A stretch of DNA of 64,000 nt from positions 964,501 to 1,028,500 of the forward strand of contig JAYJMM010000124.1 of NCBI GenBank assembly GCA_037349105.1. The letters run 5' to 3'. Of the stretch, positions 10,624-21,836 are shown piece by piece. The translations under genes and the position numbers were made by a program. The first letter of the stretch is position 1; each line of letters starts with the position of its first letter. Source of the stretch: Limnomonas spitsbergensis. Taxonomy: Eukaryota; Chlorophyta; Chlorophyceae; Chlamydomonadales. Under the pieces are notes generated by a model. That model worked only from the letters and a program-made list of their open reading frames with translations. It did no database searches and was not told the origin of the DNA.

Positions 10624-13600
10624 CTAATGCATCTCGCCGTCTTGGTGCTGCCTGGTCCAGGCGGCGGCTGCGGTAGCTTCTGCCTCCCAAGACTCCAGCT
10701 TCCCAACGCAAGTGCGGATCAGCGCCTGCGTCCCGTCGCACCCAGAGAGCTCAGGCTCCGCAGCTAAGAGCGCTGCGGCAGCAATGACCGCAGGGAGTAG
10801 TACCCGGCGGCCGCCAGCGGCCCTGCGGGCAGTTGCGGGCGACGTGCTGACCGCGACGAGGCCAGCCAACTTCCGGACCAACAGCGCACCCCTGGGTAGG
10901 CCACTCAGCTCGGCCGCGGCATCCCCACAGCCTTCGCGCAGCAGCAGCACAGGATCAGAGGCCAGAAGCCGGTCCCCACTCCAGACATTCATGCTGAGTA
11001 GACCCGGTTCCGCATTGGAGAGGTCCACATACACATCTAGTGCCGGTGAGCGCAGTGCCGGCTCCGCCCTCGATCTGTGGACGGGAAGACGCTTCTGGTG
11101 AAGCACAACCTCCACGCGCAGCGCTCCGTAGTTGCATTCTATCCAGCTAAGCATTGCAGGTGCCTGGATGGACGCGCGGAAGCGGACGATGCCCTGAGGA
11201 AGCGCCAGGCAGCGCGGGCGCAGGCTGGGAAGCGTCGCGACGTTGCGCGGGGTCGCCTGCGACAGCGCGACGGCCGGGGCCCATGATCGCGCCGCAGAAG
11301 TGAAGACGAAGACGCCCATCTGATCTCCCACCTGCAGGAATGCACGGGACGAACACAAGCACGCAATTCTTAAGCTTCCACAGGGCCTAAATCCTGGGAC
11401 ACAAATGAAATGAGCAGGTTGGACGGGACCGACCATCAAGAGATTTATGGAAGTACCGATATGGCAGGGAGGGAAGAAAAGAACGCCGATGCATGGTGGA
11501 TTCGGGGCAGTACAGCCTGAGGCTAGAGGAAAGACAGAGAGGACGGAACACAAAGGGCAAAGAAAAACACCCTCCAGAAAACGCAAAAGGCAGACCGAAG
11601 GTCAATGATGTTACACCTCTGGGCCCTGCTCAAAAAGGCTCGGCCGGGTGGGCGCCTAATTAAAGGGTTAGGATGAAAGACCGAAACAAACACCAGAGGC
11701 AGGTTTGGGGGGGGAGGAGGAAAAGTGGGAAATTAAGTGAAGTGACTGACAAAGGCTGGAAAAGAAGGACAAAGGAAGTTCTAGCCTCCGAAAAAACGAA
11801 AATCCCTGCCTCTGAAAGCAAGCACTTCATATGATAATGACATTACACCTCTGGGCCATGCTTAAATGAAGCCCGGCCACGTCGGCAATCAAAAAGACAG
11901 CTAGGAAAGTCAAGGGAGAAAGCATAAGAAGAGAGAATGATAGCAAGTACATTCACCAAACATGGTGGATTGGGGGCAGTACAGGTGAACTGGAAGTCCA
12001 CGCCCCGGTCTGTATACCGGTCACAAAAAAATGATATGAAAAAACGAGGGTCTTATATAAGTATATAACCAGTCGGCGTTCAGGCTGACTGCCGGGATGT
12101 TCAAGGAAACGTCGGAGACTTATGATGGAAATGGCAAACTGGACAGAGTGAACAGAAAGCTATTTCACAAGAGCGGGACATGGGAGGGGTGGGAAGAGGT
12201 GCATGACATATTTGTAGAACATGCCGGATGAGACAGAGGATGTCTCTGCCGGATGAAAAGGGTGGCAAGGAGACAGAGCATGCACGGAGGGAGACAAAAT
12301 GGAATGCCACAGAGTGTTTTTATACTTGGGTTTAGAAAAAAATGGAAACACCGATGTGGCATCTTCCACAATGACTTGGTCGCCCGACCTCATACGTGCC
12401 AAAACGGCCACAGTTCCACACCGGAAGGAAAACCAACATTCCGGTAAATATAAATAGCTCAAAGAAACACAAGAGGGGGGGGGGGGCTCCAGCTAACCCT
12501 TTTAGATCCTAAACCCATTGTATGACCCCGCCTATGGTCGCATTTAATACAGTGGTATCGTCATCTCTTCTTTCGTGCGTGGAGGGGTGCAAGCGAGCAC
12601 TACCGGCAGCACACACACCAGCACTATAAGCAGTACGCGCACCTGGACCTTAACAGTCGCATCCTCCATAGGCGTCTTAGCGGGGCCGGCGGTCTGGTCA
12701 ACCTGCAGGCAGTTGAGCCAGTCCTCGAGCCTTAGCGCCTTCAGCATGTCGGAGTCAGGAGCTGCATCCACTGCCCCTGCGGTACCATCAATATCCTGCA
12801 GCGGTACATCAGCTGACAGGCCCTGGTTGGGTCTTGCCACCATCATGGTCCGAACAAAGCTCAGCTCTGCAATGATGCTGGGCTTGACGCTGTCGCTGAG
12901 CGGATCTGTCCTGACGCTGAGCCGGCTCACCAACCAGGCGGGGATGTAGGCGGGGTGCCTGCATCCAGGCGGTGTGTGCGTGTGTGTGAGCGTTTTCTAC
13001 TATTTATGCATACGGTAGCCAAGCTAGCAAATGATGTGTGCTTGTTAGTCCCAGAGCCTCTTCTCCAGCTACGCTGCCACCCCTCAAGGTTTTATCCCAA
13101 TATTTTTTCAGTATTCAGCAAAAAAAAGTGATTGGGACCTAACCTGGTAGGGACTAAGACCATACGCCTAAGCAGTGTGACGGGCCATGCAGGAGGCTTT
13201 CTGAAAGGCATCCAACCATACGCCGTAAGATAACTGACGTATCGCTGTGCCATGAAGATAGAAGCACAGGCCATTTGGTCCACCACGTTAGCCTGTAAGG
13301 CACACCTGGGGCACAGCATCCTCCAAAGAGCTGGGATGAGCGATGCAGTGGGTGGGCTACAGAGAACAAGGATAAGCTAAATGGAAGCTACATATGAGCT
13401 CAATAGATGAACCATGACGAACGAAGGCAGGAGGCACACAGGTAAGACGAATAAACACAGAACGAAAGGACCAGTGGAAGGCAGAGGGAGCCTCACCTGG
13501 AGTTGAGCATCCGAAGAAGAGCCGGGAGGCGGGCCCTCCACACGCTCGCTGGCGACAGGCCTTGACCCTGAAAAGCAACAGGCAAGCAAACCCAACGAAA

Positions 13601-16600
13601 TGATCTAATGAGTTACACTGGGAGCACTGGGAGCATCAGCACCAAAGAAGCAAACCCAGTATTGAAATCAAGGTCCATGGGAAAACACAGTTTCAATCAG
13701 GGTTTTAATCATAGCACCCAGCATGCATAGCCAAGCCAATGCTGCGCCTAACAGCTCTCCAGCGTGTGACCCATTTCTAAAAGCAGCCACAGAGAAAATG
13801 AGGCAACCCCTTCCTTGTTTTGGCATTGCGTGACAGCATGATAGAGCGGCAAGCCGGGCTGCACAACAGCCGTGCACTTGCTATGGTAAAACCAAACTCT
13901 CCCTCTTTGGCATATTCCCTGCTCTCGCCCCCCTCCTACTCTTGCAGTAGAGCTTGCAGTGAACACCCTGCTGGGTGCCTAGCCTATCCAACCCTCAATA
14001 TTCACGGTACGAAGAAACGATGCAACAGGAAACTCGGGATGCAGGCCCAAAGACCAGCCTTTTGATCTCAAACGTCAACAGGTGCAACACCCTCCATCCT
14101 CACCAGAAAAACAACAGACAGCCGTTCAAGGTTTGTCCGGTACGGCAAGTAGGTTTTGACACGCGAGGCATCGATCAGTTCAACAGCAGGCCCCAGCAGC
14201 TGCGGTTCAGCCGGGGGGCAGACTGCAGTGGCTGGGGACGATCGATGCAGTGAAGTCCGGGAGCGCAGTGACACGATCGGGCCTGACGGCTGCAGTGCAA
14301 TTGGGGGGGAGAGAATGACGGCGGGTCTCGACAGCTGTGACTGAACTGCCAGGGGGCGGCAGTCCTGATGCAGCCCTGTGCCCTTGACCTCTAAGGCCAC
14401 TGGAGGAAGGGAAGCAGCAGGCGACTGAATGGACGTGGGCAGGAGCAGGTGTTCTGCAGGCACAGATAAGCAGCAGGCGACGGAACTGCCCACATAGGCG
14501 CTGCTGCCGCTGCCTGCCGCACGGCAAGCCTCCGGCTCTCGCCGCCGCGGCTGTGGCGAGTGAAAGCTGGGCTCCTCGGCTTCGCTGTCGGTGCACTCGT
14601 AGCAAGGCGTCTTCCTGGTCCTCTTGGACGCCACCAGGAAAGCCTTGCGCCTGCAGGAGGGGGGCGGGGGGGTGATGGGAGAAAAGGTCCCATGGGACAT
14701 GATTCGGGAAAGCTTTGTGCCTGCAGGAGGGGGGCGGGAGGGTGATGGGAGAAAAGGTCCCATGGGACATGATTCAGGAAAGCTGTGTGCCTGAAGGAGG
14801 GGGGCGGAAGGGTGATGGGAGAAAAGGTCCCTTGGGACATGATTCAGGAAAGCTGTGTGCCTGCAGGAGGAGGGCGGGAGGGTGATGGGAGAAAAGGACC
14901 CTTGGGACATGATTCAGGAAAGCTTTGTGCCTGCAGGTGGGGGGCGGGAGGGTGATGGGAGAAAAGGTCCCTTGGGACATGATTCAGGAAAGCTTTGTGC
15001 CTGCAGGTGGGGGGCGGGAGGGTGATGGGAGAAAAGGTCCCTTGGGACATGATTCAGGAAAGCTTTGTGCCTGCAGGTGGGGGGCGGGAGGGTGATGGGA
15101 GAAAAGGACCCTTGGGACATGATTCAGGAAAGCCTTGCGCCTGCAGGAGTCGGGCGGGAGGTGCGCGAAGATGATGATGATGAGGGTGATCGGATGAATA
15201 CGTCTCATTGGACATGATGCCTTACAACAAAAAAGCAAAAACATGGAGTGAGCGGCTGTAGGAAACTGATACGGGGACTTAGTAGAGTCCTGCTCCTGCG
15301 GCTAAGCAGGTGACGCTCTTTCATCACTGCGTCTGGTGTTAATTCATTCATGACTGGATTGAGTTCCCCATATATGTATACCATACCAACCCTTTTCAAC
15401 AATCGGTGACGAACAGCAACTATTATAGTGCGCACCAGACCACATGCTGGGCGGCCATCGCTGGGCAGATGTTCACTTACCATGTAAAGGCTTACCTCGC
15501 AAGCCTGATGCTGGTCCGGCAATTTTTGACCAGAAGTATCTGAAGCACTGTGAAAAAAGCACTGGCTATCATTCGGACCGGTACCCAGTTTTCACTCACT
15601 CATTGATTTACTGGCATTTTGTACCTACGGGCCCCACCAGCCCACCTCCCTTTTTAGCTGACTTTGTGTTTGCCAACGTGGCCGAGCTTTATTTAAGCCG
15701 GGCGCAGAGGTGTTATGTCATTAACCGACCCACCTCCGGAGATCCACTGAGCGGCACAGCATGATCTTGAACACCATGCCCGACAGGAAAACGGCCAGAA
15801 ACAGCGCACCGCCGTAGGGCTGCCGCTGGCCTCCCAGCACCAAAGTGAGGTGCAGCAAGTCGCGCAGCAGCACGGCCGGAGCATGTTGCCGGCCGGTCAG
15901 TGGCGTACCGAAGAAGAACACTGCGCCAGGAAATGCAGTCGTGACGGCAGCCGGCATGTCGCTCAGGCAGCCTGTGAAAACTGTGGCCATGGCCTCGTGC
16001 AGGCGACCTGCAGGATAACACATAACGCAGATTAGTCAAAGTGATCGTTAGAAGATGGAATGGACTAGAATCTGTAGAGATGGGTGTACCCCCAACGGTC
16101 ATTGGTGGTTTTCACACCATCCAGGCATGCACCCATCATAGTTAGTTGGTTGCTACCTCAGTGGGCAATTAGAGGCAATACCAGTGATAAGGGGGGAACT
16201 AAAATCCATGGCACCTTGGGCACCATGATGTGGGCACCTCGCTTCTAAAAATGTCATCAAAGCTAGATAAGAATGGAATCGAAAATAAGGGACTGGAAGG
16301 AACTATTCAGTCAGCAGCGCAAGATCTGCTTTGCATGACCACATGGGTGTGCGCATCGTTCTGGATCAGGTGCTGTGGCACAGAATCTGTACTGGTCCAA
16401 TTATGGAACATCAGGAAGACCAGATTTGTCCCATGAGGACTGTAGGGGAACAGTACAGACTCCCGGACTTCAAATGTCGTCGTGATTGCGAATAGCTGTC
16501 GACATCTAGATGTGGATGCCGCGGACAGCAGAGAGCATAGTGGCCCCTCTGTTTCACAACTTTCCCTCTCATTTAAATTTTGGTGACGGGGCAGAGCAGG

Positions 16601-17229
16601 GGGGACAGCAACAGCGCACATGCCAGCCGGGACTAGACAGCCTAACATCACGGCAGCTCTGTTGGCATCGCGCTGATTAGCATGTTGTTTGTGTGAAACG
16701 GGACACTGGAGAGCGTCAGGTCTATGAGAGGGAGTGCTGCCGCAAATGGGAGAGGGATCTTGGCAGGAACTGAGCTTCACACACCTTCGTGAGAAAGGAA
16801 GGCACGCAGAGGTTCCAGGCAATCAGCCGTGGCAGGAGTGAACAGAAGCAGTGCTTTAACAGTGGCTTCGAAAAGCGTTGCGATGAACACCACTGTGGTG
16901 CAGCTTGTGGCACGGCTGCAGGCTGCTCTTGAGAGCCAGGCTAGGGCGCACAGTAGGATCATGCGCCAATGGCCCATCCAGAGGTCGGGTGAGAAAGGGG
17001 CTGTGAGGGCGCTGCGCCAGGTCGTGGCAGCCCAGTCGTTGTGGCGCAGCGCCAGCACGAAGAAGACGCACACCGAGCAGATGTAGAAGGTGTTGAACCA
17101 GCCTGCCTTCTGGGCGTTTAGCTGCCTTCGATAGATCGCCTCGGCACCCCGCGATTTGAACACGCCATCACGAGCTAACATGTCGCGGAAAGAGCAGCGT
17201 CCCGTCTCGACCTCCTCAGATTCGGCCAT
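10624..17229 (-). CDS. Multi-exon multi-pass membrane protein, family unknown
   Basis: Exons read on the minus strand with GT-AG borders and matching phase: 17229-16785 (ATG at 17229), 16007-15734, 14650-14104, 13567-13497, 13356-13144, 12958-12649 and 11331-10624 (TAG). Together 2568 nt, about 855 residues. Exon 1 begins MAESEEVETG and holds two to three hydrophobic helices (one is FYICSVCVFFVLAL). Exon 2 adds two or three more (e.g. GGALFLAVFLSGMVFKIML). Exon 3 is a hydrophilic Ser/Pro-rich linker of about 180 residues with an acidic ECTDSEAEE patch. The last exon is a soluble domain (…AEPGLLSMNVWSGDRLLASD…). If the exon-6 donor at 12648 is not used, translation runs on through a hydrophobic stretch (VLLIVLVCVLPVVLAC) to a stop at 12544, giving 654 residues. 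The phase agreement at six junctions is strong evidence for one gene. I do not recognise the family; a weak resemblance of exon 1 to membrane acyltransferases is not enough to name it. Confidence 0.68.
11603..11657 (-). repeat. Dispersed LINE/SINE-like 3' tail, copy 3
   Basis: Minus-strand sense GGCGCCCACCCGGCCGAGCC then GAGCAGGGCCCAGAGGTGTA ACATCATTG. It lies in the last intron of the membrane-protein gene, in the same orientation as that gene. Confidence 0.7.
11834..11889 (-). repeat. Dispersed LINE/SINE-like 3' tail, copy 4
   Basis: Same tail as at 8807, ending AGAGGTGTAATGTCATTATC in minus sense. The flanks of copies 3 and 4 also share CATGGTGGATT(C/G)GGGGCAG (about 11490 and 11962), so a longer element is duplicated. 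Confidence 0.7.
14639..15160. repeat. 70-bp minisatellite overlapping a splice acceptor
   Basis: Eight copies of a 70-bp unit with CCTGCAGG-type motifs near 14650, 14720, 14790 (mutated to CTGAAGG), 14860, 14930, 15000, 15070 and 15140. On the minus strand the leftmost copy supplies the CTGCAG acceptor and first codons of exon 3 of the membrane-protein gene. The other copies repeat that acceptor plus the start of the exon inside the intron. Confidence 0.92.
15667..15725 (+). repeat. Dispersed LINE/SINE-like 3' tail, copy 5 (plus orientation)
   Basis: Reads TTTGCCAACGTGGCCGAGCT, TTATTTAAGCCGGGC, then GCAGAGGTGTTATGTCATTA. The TGTAA is mutated to TGTTA. It ends within about ten bases of the exon-2 donor of the opposite-strand membrane-protein gene. 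Confidence 0.7.
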
Positions 17230-17503
17230 TACGATTATTGAGCACTGCCGCTGCCGGTACACAAATCTGTGTTTTAAGAACGGGCAGGTAGCGTGAGTGC
17301 ATGTGGTCTCGTATATTTGGAGGTGTGAGGGGTGTAGTATATAGACCTCAGAGTGTGCTTTGTTGGGGGGAGGGGGCGCTTCGAGTTCAGTTCATCGGAA
17401 GTAGAGACTTATGCTGGGCACCGAGCTGGCAAATCGGTTACACTTTGTGACATTAAGCTATTTTTAGATTGTTGCAGTTTGATAACATTCGGCTTTGCAG
17501 CCC
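17230..17503. other. Upstream region of the membrane-protein gene
   Basis: About 270 bases with no coding frame. It should hold the promoter of the minus-strand gene, but I see no clear TATA box or repeated site. Confidence 0.35.
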
Positions 17504-17790
17504 GATTCTGATTGGTGGAGGAAACAAGTGTGGAGGAAAAATACGAAAGTTGTCGAAACTTCCTCCACCCGTTCCTCCACCCATGTTCCAATAGACGTGA
17601 GATGGAGGAAGAATGGCGAATGTTGGAGTTCTGTAAGGAAGATCTTCACAGCGCTCTTTTCTGTCGCCTGTTACATTTCTTTCGTGCACTCTTCCGTGAG
17701 GTATCGATCTCCCTTAAAAACGTACTTTTACTCTCCAACGTTTCAGTCAAATGACAAGGCATTGGTTACATCGTGATGACAAGACGTGAT
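17504..17790 (-). repeat. Inverted diverged copy of an array segment
   Basis: The reverse complement of this stretch matches, with many differences, bases 38640-38890 and 48879-49129 of the array. Shared text includes CAAGTGTGGAGGAAAAA, GATGGAGGAAGAATGGCGAA and a cluster of GGTGGAGGAA motifs. It begins with TTCTGATTGG, the same core that starts the A and B elements, so it may be another member of that inverted-repeat family. Confidence 0.65.
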
Positions 17791-17892
17791 ATCGTTGAAG
17801 AGTGAGAAGGGCCGAACGATCGGTGACACCGGGGGGTGGTCGATCGATGGGACATCGTGTTGGTACGACGGAGGGTTTGCAAAAAGCTCTAA

Positions 17893-19449
17893 TATGCCTC
17901 CAATGGCTGTCGGTACCCTCGGTCTTATCCAGTCCTCGAAGGTTCGTAGAAGGATGCCTGACGCGGCCTTTGTCCAGGGTCGCCGCCGCGGCCACTGCCC
18001 GATAGGTTAAGGGACAGAAAAATACAGGGGTTCTAATATGTAATCAATGTCAATTCGAAGGCCTAAAATTTTCCGCAGACTGTGGAAGTTCCGAGGAGGG
18101 GGGGGGGGGTCCTCGGAAAAAATGCCGCACGTGGGTCTTCTAAAGGTCTGCGGAGCAGTTCCACAGACCCCGTTTCTGTACGACAGGGCCTGCGGAGGAG
18201 TTCCGCAGTCAATCAGAAACGGGCTGACAGCCTGTCAGCACGTTTCCGATTGAGGACCCCGGAACAAACGTGTACGACGGTCTTCTGGTCTTCGGGAGAT
18301 TTCCGGGGAGGGTGTTTCTGCAAACACCCCGGAGCCACACACCGGAACGTGAGGCCACGTAATCTTGCGTGGTTCAGGGTTTACTACGGTATTGCTGAAT
18401 GTGGTCTATATGTTCTCTGCGCTGTTGCTGCTGCTTCTGCTTCTGCTGCCGATGATAATGATGATGATAGGGACGACTCGCTCGCGGAGTGACCAAGGCC
18501 GAGGCGGCCCGCGGCCTTTCTGCAGGGCCGCCCCCATCACTACCGCCCAATGAGATCATGGGAAGAAAAATGCGGCGATTCATATTTATAAACAAAAGCT
18601 ATTCGAAGGCCTGAAAACTCTCCGGGGTCTTTGGAATTTCCGGGGAGGGGGGGGGGTCCCCGGAAAAACAAGAGACGTACTGTACGACTCTTGGTGGTCT
18701 TAAGGCTCCGGAGATTTTCCGGGGTCCAGTGTTTCAGCTCAAAACACACCGGAAACACCCCGGAAAGTTTCCGGGGTCCAATCGGAAACGTGCTGTGTTT
18801 CTGATTGACTGCGGAGGGAAAAAAAGTACGACGGTCTAATGGCCTGCGGAAGAGTTCCGCAGAGGTCGTTTCTGATTGGACCCTGCGGAACGAGACCGTG
18901 CAGGGTTCAGGGCGTACTGTAGTATTGCCGATTGTGTGCACATTATCCCTTCATTTCTCTTACTCTCCACAACGTTTCGACCACATCTCTTCCTAATAAC
19001 GATATGCAAAGGCGAACATCAGGGGAGTGTTGAACGGCATGGTCTGACGTGTGGTTTGGGTGAGGATCCGGCCGTCATCTGCCAAACTTTTTGGGTCCAC
19101 GAATTCCTGTGCGTTATCAGAATATCAGGCCACTGCTGCTGCTGCTGCTGCAGCGGCTGCTGTCTCGAAGGGTCGTAGAAGGATGCCTGACGCGGCCTTT
19201 GTCCAGGGTCGCCGCCGCGGCCACTGCCCGATAGGTCCATGGACAGAAAAATATAGGGGTTCTAATATATAATTAATGTCATTTCGAAGGCCTAAATTTT
19301 CCGCAGACTGTGGAAGTTCCGAGGAGGGGGGGGGGGGGTCCTCGGAAAAAAGGCCGCACGTGGGTCTTCATAAGGCCTGCGGAGCAGTTCCACTGACCCC
19401 GTTTCTGTACGACAGGGCCTGCGTTGGAGTTCCGCAGTCAATCAGAAAC
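17893..19449. mobile_element. A-C-B nest of small inverted-repeat elements, unit 1
   Basis: Contains the right end of element A (to 18220), the whole of C (18236-18795) and of B (18797-19449). A and B are bounded by GTTTCTGATTGACTGCGGA and its reverse complement; C by CAGCACGTTTCCGATTG and its reverse complement. Each has a 9-bp hairpin with an all-G loop: TTCCGAGGA/TCCTCGGAA at 18089-18118 and 19317-19347, and TTCCGGGGA/TCCCCGGAA at 18638-18665. GTACGAC sits beside the inner ends. No protein is encoded that I recognise. Confidence 0.7.
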
Positions 19450-19542
19450 AGACTGATATTACTGTCGTTATAAGAACAAGTATCACTCGCTTTCAGCTCG
19501 CTGTCCGGAGGGGCAGAAGTGTGGCAAAGGAAGGGTGGCTGG

Positions 19543-20374
19543 CAGGGACACAGGATACGGCCCGTATGGGCCAAAAATCCCGTAACGTAACGTATCGTTA
19601 CGGTCCACCACGGTGGTGCACCGACTGAAAATCCGCACTTTTGGAGTATGTGTGGAATGACCGCGCGCGCGAGATTCCACACAGCGACACGACCATCGCT
19701 AGTGATAGGCCCAGCAACTGGTGCATGGCACATTTGCAGCGATGCATCGCGCAAAACATATGCTTCTTGAAGAGACTTTACAATGGCATTGTGAGTTTGT
19801 GAGCACAGATAGTAAGGAACGCAGACGCATGTCATGTTAGTTCGGACAGCCCGTTCGAAATTTCGTGGATAATGCACCCGTTTAACGCTTGGGGATCCTT
19901 CATTCGTCTCTTACGTTCACCTTCCGATGAACTAGCACTTCAGGAGCTCACGGAATTCAAGCATGTAGCTCAGCTGCTCATATAGTCAGATGTAACAGAT
20001 CAGGTGGGAGAGTGAGACGTAAGAGGAACTGATTCAAGTACTCAACTGAGAGGGGATGTGCTAGTGCTTATACGGACTGGGTGAAATTAGGAGTTGACAA
20101 TCCATCATTGCCCGAATGATTTTCTGCTTAAACTAGCATTCTGCATGGTCAATCTGCAATTTGCATGCGTACATGGTGACCCTTAGGGGTACTTGGGGGC
20201 CATGCAAGATTGCATGGGGGCTGGCATGCAGCCATGCATGCCGGTTTGGGCCATGGCATTTCCACCTCAAATATGGGATCTGGGGGGGGGGTCGTATTGA
20301 ATCCCGTATCGGGCCAAAGGCCCGTATCGTAACGTAACGTAGCGTGATACCGTAACCCGTTCCCTGTGTCCCTG
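19543..20374. mobile_element. hAT-like non-autonomous element B, unit 1 copy
   Basis: 832 bp bounded by CAGGGACACAGG…CCTGTGTCCCTG inverted ends. The flanking 8-bp duplication GTGGCTGG/ATGGCTGG has one mismatch. Just inside both ends are runs of (G)TAACGTA. No transposase. The interior shares a catgcaagattgcatgggg block with the 1.16-kb hAT-like element. Present at the same place in units 2 and 3, so it predates the duplication. Confidence 0.85.
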
Positions 20375-20619
20375 ATGGCTGGAGGTACTGTCGGGGAAAA
20401 GGACTTAGTACGGCAAAGTCCTTCCTAAAGTCCTTTGCAGCCTCGCCACTTCAAACTGCAGCCTCACCACTTCGAGGCCGAGAGATCTGATTTTAAAAAA
20501 CTGTTCACCTCATGTAATGACAACTTTCCTTTGCGTTTGATGCCTATCCCCGTCGCCTCGTACGGCTCGTACAAAAGCGCTCGCACAGCCAGTGACTGCT
20601 GGCTTAAATCAGAGCTCCA

Positions 20620-21511
20620 ATGATCCCCTCTGGCATGTTGCACGCTCCTTGGCAGACCAGATGCATCATGTGCATGAGGGAGGTCTACAGCACCGTCAGG
20701 TTTGTCCCTAAGATGGGCTTGGTGGCCCATGGAGCATTGGACATGGTCGAGGACCTTGTGTACAACAGGAGTGCAGTTCGGGCCAGGAGGGACGCCCGCA
20801 CAGCTTCTGCCTCAGCCCCCCCAGCTGCTGAGGTTTGGAGGCAGACCAGCATGACCAGCTTCCTAGTGGATGCTGGGAGTTCTACGCAACAGCAGCCAGC
20901 CATCAGCCAGTCAAGGTGGGCTAGCATACTGTACCCGGCATACAACACCCAGCTCCTTCCCCAGTCCTAGCTCCATCTCCTACCCCACCAACAGCCCCTG
21001 CCCCTAACCCTGGTGCTCCTGCAGCCACAACCACAACAGCTGGCATATCAGCAGTCGTTGATCAGCAGAGGGATGAAGAGGAGAGGGAGGTCAGGGATAT
21101 GGACCTGAATGACCATATCATGCAGCATCAACATAAGACAGAGAAGCGGTCCTTCTCAGCTGCTTTTGAAGCTACAGCATGTGGGGCATGTGGGAGCAAG
21201 GCTGCACCTGATGGGTGCCGCCCCCCATCCCCAGCTGCATCCAGCTTCCTCCTGGCTTGATGTTGTTGCTATTGCTGTTGTTGCTGCTTGACGTGGGGCA
21301 TGTGGGACAGGTGGTTCCTCTTGGCTTGATGTTGTTGCTGGAGGTGGGGCATGTGCTGCTGGAGGTGGGACAGGTGTTGATGGAGGTGGGGCAGGTGGCA
21401 GGAAAGGAAAGGACGGCCCCTACATGCCAGCTGTGTGGGATAATCAACCCAACCAAGGCAGCCCCCCTGCTGAAGGGGGGCCATAAGGACTGGCATACCT
21501 GGCTTGTATAG
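20620..21511 (+). CDS. Candidate Cys-containing protein, unit 1 (interrupted)
   Basis: Frame 20620-20967 reads protein-like (…SGMLHAPWQTRCIMCMREVY…). A second frame from about 20947 to 21260 is Pro/Ala-rich, then …REVRDMDLNDHIMQHQHK… with a CGACGS pair of cysteines. A third frame ends at 21511 with TCQLCG…GGHKDWHTWLV. C-x2-C pairs followed by His suggest zinc binding. The three pieces could be exons of one gene or a decayed transposon protein; I could not place splice sites with confidence. The block recurs in units 2 and 3 with the same stops. Unit 3 has an indel that fuses frames and a Cys-Gly to Cys-Glu change. Confidence 0.35.
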
Positions 21512-21836
21512 AGTATTGGAGTAATTATTTTGTGCTTGCTTGTTGATTAGACTGGGTTCCATACGCCTGGGGGTTGCCTGGCTGGCACTCTAGCAGGGGT
21601 TCAGTTTGTGGCTTTTACAGTCCTTCATAGGCAGTTGGTGCTCCCTTTGCAGTTCTTAATTTTAAAATTTGACGTTAAGGTTTTACATAAGTATATATTT
21701 GGAATTTATTGTTCAATCCTCGGACTCGGAAAGGACTTATGTGTGGAATCGAGCGTCCCGTCAACTCGACAGGTGCGAACCCTGGCGGGTCGCAGACTCC
21801 TTTTTATTTGTAATCAAGCTTTCCCGACAGTGCTGT

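Noticed and set aside
14068..15244. Repetitive proline-rich protein on the minus strand over the 70-bp repeats
   Set aside because: The repeat part is intronic in the phase-consistent gene model; 70 is not a multiple of three, so frames shift every unit.
19368..19877. Minus-strand frame of about 170-250 codons in the B element and hAT-like B (also at 40587 and 50655)
   Set aside because: It crosses transposon ends and hairpins, has no domain, and its length changes with G-run length between units.
21740..21800. tRNA gene near AGGTGCGAACCCTGG in the array
   Set aside because: No acceptor stem or anticodon arm could be paired.
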